Part shown: positions 58,302-64,000 of the stretch, piece by piece
How the letters are laid out: every line of letters begins with the position of its first letter
Position numbering within the stretch: the stretch's first letter is position 1
Assembly: GCF_003610235.1 (NCBI RefSeq)
Contig: NZ_RAPR01000001.1
Span: 2,542,001 to 2,606,000, forward strand
DNA: 64,000 bases
Direction of reading: 5' to 3'
From: Catellatospora citrea
Lineage (GTDB): Bacteria; Actinomycetota; Actinomycetes; Mycobacteriales; Micromonosporaceae
Program-made: the position numbers and the translations under genes
The notes under the pieces: model-generated
Database searches by the model: none
Told to the model about the DNA's origin: nothing
What the model saw: only the letters and a program-made list of their open reading frames with translations

Positions 58302-60755
58302 TCAGTGGGCGTAGACCTCGAACTCCGAGATCTGCGCCGCGGGCCAGCCGGTGTTGGACGTGAACGTCAGCGTCAGCTCCCGGGCCGTGACGGCCGGGAA
58401 GGCGATGGTGACGACGTTGCCGGCCTCCGGCGCGAACAGGTGCTCGGCCGCCCCGACCAGCGGCGCGCCGTCGGCCGACACGGCGATCGTCTGCCACCGG
58501 CCGCCCCAGTTGGCGGGCAGTTTCAGCACGATCCGGCTGACCGACACCTGGTGGCCCAGGTCCAGCGTCACGGTCTGCGGGAAGGCCCCGTTGAGGCTCT
58601 CGAAGTACGTGGACTGGTCGCCGTCCACCAGGTTCGGCGGCGCGATCCACCAGCCGGCCTCCGAGCTGGACGTGATGTCGCGGCCCAGGGCCAGGTTGCC
58701 CTCGGGGTCGAACCCGATGCCCTTCAGGCCCACCACGTACGGACCGGCGGGCGAGGTGCTGTGGATCGTCAGCAGACCGGCGTAGTTGCCCGAGGCCGCC
58801 GGAGCGAACCGCACCTGCAGGGTGCAGGTCGCGCCGACCGCGATCACGGCGCAGCCGCTGTCGACCGTGTAGCCGCGCGGCGGCACGACCGCCTCGATCG
58901 TGACGGGCTTCGGACCCGGGTTGGTGATCGCGACGGGCCGCACCGCCTCGGTGCCGATCGGCTGGAAGCCGTACTCGACGCCGGTGGCCTGGGCGATCTC
59001 CAGCTGACCGGCCGGGGCGAAGCCGCAGCGCGTCCCGTTCCAGCCGAGGTTGCCCGCGCCGCGGGTCACCGCGAAGCCGCTGGCGCAGTCGTGCACACCC
59101 TTGTCGCCCAGTCCGAACGCGACGACCTTCGCGAACGAGGCCGCGCCGGGCGCCTGCAACTGCAGGGCCACCGTGCCCGCCCCGGCGACGGTCACCCGCT
59201 CCACGGACACGTTCGTGATCGACTTGCCGAAGAACTGCATCCCCGCGTACGAGCTGTCCAGCAGCGTGGTGTCGCGGACCTGGACGGCCCCGGTCAGCGG
59301 GGCGTCCGCGGCCCAGAACCACAGCGCGGCGATCTGCGTCGGCTCGTTGGGCACCAGGCTGCCGGTGCGCACCAGCAGATTGCCGCTGATCGTGGTGGTC
59401 CCGGCGAGCGGGTTCGCGCCGAACCGGTTGCCCACGTGCACGCCGCCGCCCTGGGTGACGGTGTCGGCGGCGACGTTGTCGCGGACCGTGTTGTCCCGGC
59501 CGCCGTACACCGCGAAGCCGTTGGCCAGCAGCGGCACGGAGACGGTGTTGCGGGTGAAGCTGTTGCCGGTGTCGGCGTTGGCCGCCGACCACATGGCCAT
59601 GCCGTCGTCGCCGGTGTTGCGGACGAACAGGTTGCTGACCGTGCTGCGGCTGACCCCGTCGTGCAGGTTGAGGCCGTCGGCCCAGACGTTCTTGATCCGG
59701 CCGCCGTCGATGGTCAGGCCCTCGGACGGGCCGTCGAACCACATGCCCACCTTGACGTGCTCGACCCAGACGTTGCTGATGGTCGAGCCGCTCAGCGAGC
59801 CGCCGAAGCCGCTGTCGACGGTGGCGTCGTCGCGCACCACCGTCTCGCCGAAGACCGCGAAGCCGGACAGGTGCACGTCGGTGCTCGGGTTCGGCGCGGC
59901 GTTGCCGAACACGCCGACGCCCGCACCGCGCAGCACGGTGTGCCAGGGGCCCGCGCCGCGCACCGTCACCCGGTCCACCTGCAGGTGGCGGGTCACGGTG
60001 TAGTCGCCCGACGGGATCCACAGGCTCCGCTGCTGGTCGCGGGCTGCGTCGATGGCCGCCTGCAGACCGGCGCCGGAGTCCGTGGCGCCGGTCGGGTCCG
60101 CGCCGAAGTCGAGCGCGTTCAGGTGGTCCGCGGGCGCGGCCGGGGCGGCGGCGACGACCTCGAAGTCGGCGAGGTCGACCACGGTGGTGGCGCTGGCCTT
60201 CAGCCGCACCCTGGTGCCGGCGGGCAGGGTGCGGTCGAACATGGTGCGCGCGTCGTCGAAGTAGTGGTGCCGGCCGCGGTCGGCCGGGTCGTTGGTGTAC
60301 GGGTAGTTGCCGTACACGTGCGCGTACTTCGCGGTCAGGGCGAGCTGCCCGGTCGCCTTGCCGTTCGCGGTCACGGTCAGCGATCCGGTCGTGCCGTCCG
60401 GCACGGAGTAGCGCACGTCGACCGCGTTGGCGGGCTTGGCCAGGGTGAACTCGACCCACTCGCCGGCGTCGAGGGCGACCGCGCGGCGGCCGGACGCCTC
60501 CGCGGCGAGCTGGGTGAACGCGCGCGTCGCGGCGAGCACCCGGCCGTCGGTGCGGGCGTGCTCGGCCTCGTACTCGGTGAAGGGCACGGCCGCGCCGGGC
60601 GCGCCGTACCGGACGGGCAGCGGCAGGGCGGTGCCGGGCAGGGTCGGCACGGTCGGGAGGGCCGGACCGGCGACGGCGGCCGTGGCGTTCGTCGCGGCCA
60701 GCACGCCGGCCGCGGCGACCGTCGTCGCGGCCAGCAGGGCGGTGCGGAGCTTCAT
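58302..60755 (-). CDS. Secreted GH87-type enzyme C with C-terminal Ig-like and F5/8 (CBM32-like) modules
   Basis: 817 residues from ATG at 60755 (AGGAG upstream; TTG at 60758 also open). Signal peptide to about 30. The shared sandwich domain FTEYEAEHARTDGRVLAATR starts near 61, and the beta-helix runs about 215-560. Asp360 in WADGLNLHDGVS and Asp383/384 in RNTGDDGMAMWS repeat the 23-residue spacing. A choice-of-anchor-type Ig region (CAVIAVGATCTLQVRFAPAA) and an F5/8 discoidin domain (WIAPPNLVDGDQSTYFESLN) follow. It is far from the main locus but probably degrades the same glucan. Confidence 0.8.
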   Translation of the reverse strand: MKLRTALLAATTVAAAGVLAATNATAAVAGPALPTVPTLPGTALPLPVRYGAPGAAVPFTEYEAEHARTDGRVLAATRAFTQLAAEASGRRAVALDAGEWVEFTLAKPANAVDVRYSVPDGTTGSLTVTANGKATGQLALTAKYAHVYGNYPYTNDPADRGRHHYFDDARTMFDRTLPAGTRVRLKASATTVVDLADFEVVAAAPAAPADHLNALDFGADPTGATDSGAGLQAAIDAARDQQRSLWIPSGDYTVTRHLQVDRVTVRGAGPWHTVLRGAGVGVFGNAAPNPSTDVHLSGFAVFGETVVRDDATVDSGFGGSLSGSTISNVWVEHVKVGMWFDGPSEGLTIDGGRIKNVWADGLNLHDGVSRSTVSNLFVRNTGDDGMAMWSAANADTGNSFTRNTVSVPLLANGFAVYGGRDNTVRDNVAADTVTQGGGVHVGNRFGANPLAGTTTISGNLLVRTGSLVPNEPTQIAALWFWAADAPLTGAVQVRDTTLLDSSYAGMQFFGKSITNVSVERVTVAGAGTVALQLQAPGAASFAKVVAFGLGDKGVHDCASGFAVTRGAGNLGWNGTRCGFAPAGQLEIAQATGVEYGFQPIGTEAVRPVAITNPGPKPVTIEAVVPPRGYTVDSGCAVIAVGATCTLQVRFAPAASGNYAGLLTIHSTSPAGPYVVGLKGIGFDPEGNLALGRDITSSSEAGWWIAPPNLVDGDQSTYFESLNGAFPQTVTLDLGHQVSVSRIVLKLPANWGGRWQTIAVSADGAPLVGAAEHLFAPEAGNVVTIAFPAVTARELTLTFTSNTGWPAAQISEFEVYAH

Positions 60756-61169
60756 CAATGGCTCCTATCGGGATGATCCGCGCGGATGGGGGCGCGGTCA
60801 AGGATTCGGGGGTATGGGATCGCGGCCGGCACGCGTCGCGGGCGGTGTTCGGCGGCTGTTTCGGACACGTCGCGAGCGTGTTCCGAAGATGTCAGCAGAT
60901 TAGGTCCGCAACCGTCGCCACGTCCAGAGCCGTACGCAAAATTCAAACAAACGTCCAGGATTCTCTTGCGTCCCCCTACCCACCGGCAGATGGCATGTAA
61001 ACCCTGGTAGACCAGCGTCTTTCGCGGTCGCAGCGAGCACGGGGAGCGGTATTGTGGGCCACACGAAGGCGCCGTGGCAGCCTGACGACAGCAGCGTTTA
61101 CGCAAATTTCTCGACAGATAGCGCAAGTGATTGCGCTCTGATCTCATGCATCCACACAGGACGTTCGCC
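60756..61169. other. Divergent regulatory region between GH87 C and hydrolase genes
   Basis: No gene is seen. It contains a TTCGGACACG / CGTGTTCCGAA near-dyad (60860-60887, one bulge), an AT-richer stretch at 60940-60965, GTTTACGCAAAT near 61096 and the operator-like dyad at 61121-61136. Confidence 0.5.
61121..61136. promoter_or_regulatory. Candidate LacI operator in the hydrolase/GH87 C divergent region
   Basis: GCGCAA-GTGA-TTGCGC, perfect 6-bp arms with a 4-nt centre, the same form as the site before LacI B. It argues against the TTG at 61131 as the hydrolase start. Confidence 0.65.
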
Positions 61170-62039
61170 ATGGCGGACAATGTCAGGATGATCGAGATGG
61201 TGCGCGCGGACGACGGGGTGCTGCTGTGGACACGGCGGACGGGCGACGGCCCCGCGCTGGTGCTGTGCCACGGTGGGCCGGGGCTGTGGGACTACTTCGA
61301 CGAACCGGCCGCGCTGCTCGGCGGGGACTGCACCGTCGTGCAGTGGGATCAGCGCGGCTGCGGCCGGTCCCCGTCCCCGGGGCCGTACTCGATCGAGCAG
61401 AACGTGGCCGACCTGCACGCCGTGGTCCGCAGCACGGGCCGGTCGCCGGTCGCCGTGCTCGGCCACTCCTGGGGCGGCCTGCTCGCGCTGTGCTACGCCC
61501 TGGCCCACCCCGACCACCTCAGCCACCTGGTGTACGTGTCCGGCGTCGGGGTGGATCCCGCCGCCACCTGGCGGGCCGACTACCAGGCGGGGCTGCATGC
61601 CCGGCTCGAACCCCACCGGGCCCGCTTCGACGAGCTCAGCGCCCGCGAGCGCAGCCACGACGAGGACCGGGAGCTGGCGGTGCTGCAGTGGACCGCCGAC
61701 TTCGCCGACCCGGCGACGGCGCTCGAGTTCGCCGAGCGGGCGGCGACCCCGTTCCTCGGCGTCAACCTCGCCCACCATGCCGCGATGGGCCGGCAGACCG
61801 CCGAGTACGTCGACTCGGGAGCGGCGCTCGCCGCCGCCGCGACCATCCGCACCCCCGTGCTGATCATCGACGGCGCGCACGACATCCGCCCCCGCCGCAG
61901 CGTGGACTCCCTGGCCCGCGCGCTGCCGCAGGCCACCCGGATCAGCCTGGACGCCGGACACCTGCCCTGGGCGGAGCAGCCCGCCGCCTTCACCGCCGCG
62001 GTCCGCGACTTCACACACGGCGGCGGGGTCCGCCGATAA
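61170..62039 (+). CDS. Alpha/beta hydrolase (proline iminopeptidase-like)
   Basis: 289 residues from ATG at 61170; starts at 61146, 61188 and 61197 are possible. Motifs: CHGGPGLWDYFDEP (HGGP oxyanion motif of this subgroup), WDQRGCGRSPSPG, nucleophile VLGHSWGGLLALCYALAHP, late Asp in VLIIDGAHDIRPR and His in SLDAGHLPWAEQP. Cytoplasmic hydrolase or aminopeptidase. An operator-like dyad sits 34 nt upstream. Confidence 0.88.
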   Translation: MADNVRMIEMVRADDGVLLWTRRTGDGPALVLCHGGPGLWDYFDEPAALLGGDCTVVQWDQRGCGRSPSPGPYSIEQNVADLHAVVRSTGRSPVAVLGHSWGGLLALCYALAHPDHLSHLVYVSGVGVDPAATWRADYQAGLHARLEPHRARFDELSARERSHDEDRELAVLQWTADFADPATALEFAERAATPFLGVNLAHHAAMGRQTAEYVDSGAALAAAATIRTPVLIIDGAHDIRPRRSVDSLARALPQATRISLDAGHLPWAEQPAAFTAAVRDFTHGGGVRR

Positions 62040-62069
62040 TTGGCTTGAGCAGGGACAACGCTCAGTAAC

Positions 62070-63260
62070 GTGGACGGGGTGACAGGGGACGGAATCTCCC
62101 GGCGGGGTCTGCTCGCCGGCGCCGGGGCCGCGGTGGCCGCCGCGGGCCTGGGGGCGTGCGCCAGGCGACCGGATCCGGCGGCGTCCGCCGCCGCGCCCAC
62201 CACGCCCGTGGCGGCCGGCCCCACCCTCGACGAGGCCGCGCTGCGCAAGAAGATCGCCCGGATGCTGATCGTCGGCTTCCGCGGCGCGCAGGTCGGCCCC
62301 GACGACTGGATCATGAAGGACATCGGCGAGCGCGGGCTCGGCGGCGTCATCCTGTTCGACCGCGACCAGCTGACCGGCGAGAGCCGCAACATCAACTCCC
62401 CGGCGCAGGTCACCGAGCTGATCAAGACACTGCAGGGTGCGGCGCCGCACGGCCTGATCGTCTCCATCGACCAGGAGGGCGGACAGATCGCGCGGCTCGG
62501 GCCGCAGAACGGCTTCCCCGCCACGAAGTCGCAGGCCGAGATCGGCGCGCTCGACTCGCCCCCGGCCACCCGCGCCTGGGCGGGCGGCATGGCGCAGACC
62601 CTGGTCGGGATCGGGGTGAACTTCAACTTCGCCCCCGTCGCCGACCTCGCGGTGAACCCCTCGAACCCGGCGATCGCCCTGCTCGGCCGCAGCTTCTCGG
62701 CCGACCCGAACGTCGTGGTGTCCTGCGCGACCGACACCATCGACACCTACCGCAAGGCGCAGGTGCGCACCTCGATCAAGCACTTCCCCGGCCTCGGCAG
62801 CGCCACCGGCAACACCGACTTCGAGGCCGTCGACGTGACCGACACCTGGACGCGGGCCGAGATCGTGCCGTTCCAGCGCCTGATCCAGTCCGGCACCGCC
62901 GACACCGTGATGGTCACCCACTTCCTCAACCGCAAGCTCGACCCCGACCGGCCGGTGTCGCTGTCCCACGCCGTCGTCACCGACCTGCTCCGCGGGCAGC
63001 TGGGCTGGGACGGCGTGGTGGTCACCGACGACATGCAGGCCGTCGCGATCACCAGCCGGTACGCCCGCGACGAGGCGACCACGTACGCCCTGGAGGCAGG
63101 GGTGGACCAGCTCGTCTTCTGCAACCAGGCCGTCTACGACCCGGCGATCGTCACCCAGACCGTCGAGCACGTGCTCGGGCTGGTCCGCGCCGGGAAGATC
63201 CCCGCCGCGCAGATCGACCGGTCCGTCGCCCGCATCGACGCCCTGTGGCCACCGCGCTGA
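62070..63260 (+). CDS. GH3 beta-N-acetylhexosaminidase-type lipoprotein
   Basis: 396 residues from GTG at 62070 (GTG 62079 also possible). A twin-arginine-style lipoprotein signal SRRGLLAGAGAAVAAAGLGA is followed by Cys. GH3 catalytic barrel: ISIDQEGGQIARLGPQNG-like region (SIDQEGGQIARL), FNFAPVADLAVNP, KHFPGLGSATGNTDFE with the acid/base His, and VVVTDDMQAVAIT with nucleophile Asp. NagZ-type enzymes release GlcNAc from peptidoglycan or chitin fragments; extracytoplasmic attachment suggests wall turnover or oligosaccharide trimming. Confidence 0.9.
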   Translation: MDGVTGDGISRRGLLAGAGAAVAAAGLGACARRPDPAASAAAPTTPVAAGPTLDEAALRKKIARMLIVGFRGAQVGPDDWIMKDIGERGLGGVILFDRDQLTGESRNINSPAQVTELIKTLQGAAPHGLIVSIDQEGGQIARLGPQNGFPATKSQAEIGALDSPPATRAWAGGMAQTLVGIGVNFNFAPVADLAVNPSNPAIALLGRSFSADPNVVVSCATDTIDTYRKAQVRTSIKHFPGLGSATGNTDFEAVDVTDTWTRAEIVPFQRLIQSGTADTVMVTHFLNRKLDPDRPVSLSHAVVTDLLRGQLGWDGVVVTDDMQAVAITSRYARDEATTYALEAGVDQLVFCNQAVYDPAIVTQTVEHVLGLVRAGKIPAAQIDRSVARIDALWPPR

Positions 63261-63321
63261 GCCGCGCCGGCCGGCCCGCCGAACCGGACATCCGGCCGAC
63301 CGGCGCGACGATCCCGCGCCC

Positions 63322-64000
63322 ATGCATAGGGTGAACCCTGTGCCGGTCAGGAGAGCCGTACTGGTCGTCGTGTGCACCGCCCTGATGGTCCTGTCGGGGA
63401 CGGCGGTGCGCGGCACACCGGCGGCACCGCCGACACCCGCCCCCTCCCCCGGCGTCGCCGCGACCGACCTGACCGCCCGGCTGGACACGGCGGTGCAGCA
63501 GGTGATGCGCGAACTCGGCATCCCGGGTGCGATCGTCGGCGTATCCGTGCCCGGGGTGGTCGACCACACCAGGGCCTACGGCACCGGGGACAAGGCCGTC
63601 GGCACGCCGATGAGCGTCGACGACCACATGCGGATCGGCAGCGTCACCAAGACCTTCACCGGCACCGCCGTCCTGCAGCTCGTCGAGCAGGGACGCATCG
63701 CGCTGACCGACCCGATCGGCAAGTACGTCGCGGGTGTGCCCGCCGGGGACGACATCACGCTGCGCATGCTCCGCGACATGCACAGCGGGCTCTACTCGTT
63801 CGAGCAGGACCCGGAGTTCGTCACCACGGTGCTGGACGAGCTGCCCAAGGGCCCGGCCGCCGGGGCGGTCACCCCGCAGCGGCTGCTCGAGATCACCGCC
63901 CGGCACCCGCTGAACTTCGCGCCGGGCAGCCGCTTCCAGTACGCCAACGTCAACCTCGTGCTGCTCGGCATGGTGGTCGAGAAGGTCACCGGACAGTCGC
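63322..64000 (+). CDS. Serine hydrolase, beta-lactamase/D-Ala-D-Ala carboxypeptidase fold (partial)
   Basis: Runs off the right edge after about 226 residues. ATG at 63322 (GTG 63331 and 63340 in frame) opens a signal peptide (AVLVVVCTALMVLSG). The catalytic SxxK motif is GSVTKTF, and the YxN motif appears as QYANVNLVLLG near the edge. This is the class C beta-lactamase/DD-carboxypeptidase superfamily. Extracytoplasmic; substrate not determined. Confidence 0.85.
   Translation, partial: MHRVNPVPVRRAVLVVVCTALMVLSGTAVRGTPAAPPTPAPSPGVAATDLTARLDTAVQQVMRELGIPGAIVGVSVPGVVDHTRAYGTGDKAVGTPMSVDDHMRIGSVTKTFTGTAVLQLVEQGRIALTDPIGKYVAGVPAGDDITLRMLRDMHSGLYSFEQDPEFVTTVLDELPKGPAAGAVTPQRLLEITARHPLNFAPGSRFQYANVNLVLLGMVVEKVTGQS

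Noticed and set aside
61131..61169. TTG at 61131 or ATG at 61146 as the start of the alpha/beta hydrolase
   Set aside because: The TTG lies inside the operator-like palindrome and homologous sequence begins later; ATG 61170 has AGGACG upstream.

Overview
The window is high-GC actinomycete DNA. Gene density, GTG starts, ATGA/GTGA stop-start overlaps, a DUF397/Scr1-type HTH cluster, F420-type luciferase-like oxidoreductase and several LacI/TetR regulators all fit the order Micromonosporales. Micromonosporaceae is my best guess, but genus is not determinable by eye. I saw no transposase, phage gene, CRISPR array, rRNA or tRNA, so it looks like ordinary chromosome rich in accessory metabolism.

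Layout. 1-434: 5' part of a LuxR-type AAA regulator. 488-11118: a TetR-controlled acyl-CoA catabolic island (TetR, SDR, thiolase, complete LivGFHM-LivK transporter, paired acyl-CoA dehydrogenases). A shared dyad, TGCACT-N3-AGTGCA and variants, lies before five transcription units. 11296-13148: DUF3311 plus sodium:solute symporter. 13288-18655: secreted lysozyme-fold protein, a membrane GGDEF-EAL protein and an alpha-oxoamine synthase joined to it through a 20-codon ORF. 18726-32009: mixed housekeeping and accessory genes (DUF309, DUF1851, RCC1 repeats, pyrE, GNAT, MBL hydrolase, two MFS exporters, LLM oxidoreductase, ADP-ribosylglycohydrolase, GrpB).

32166-45006: a glucan-utilisation locus. 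It encodes two secreted GH87-type beta-helix enzymes, a GH13 alpha-glucosidase, a CUT1-type importer (binding protein and two permeases, no ATPase) and a LacI regulator at each end. A third GH87-type gene lies at 58302-60755, beside a LacI-like dyad. All three keep the Asp...Asp-Asp signature with the same 23-residue spacing, so alpha-1,3-glucan (for example fungal wall glucan) is the likely substrate: secreted depolymerisation, oligosaccharide import, cytoplasmic hydrolysis.

45034-50557: FAD monooxygenase/TetR divergent pair with duplicated 14-bp operators, VOC protein, site-2 protease homologue, two DUF397 proteins with their HTH partner, DUF6232. 50873-53072: four-gene cluster of three roadblock/LC7 proteins and one PATAN (DUF4388) protein with no GTPase in the window. 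53482-64000: 18-residue-repeat membrane protein, methyltransferase, orphan amino-acid-type binding lipoprotein divergent from a second GGDEF-EAL protein, the third GH87, an alpha/beta hydrolase, a GH3 lipoprotein and the start of a serine beta-lactamase-fold hydrolase.

Intergenic DNA also carries several inverted-repeat families (ATGATC-cored pairs, GGAAGGGCACCTT elements, a 20-bp double palindrome). Family names are from reading motifs, not database searches.
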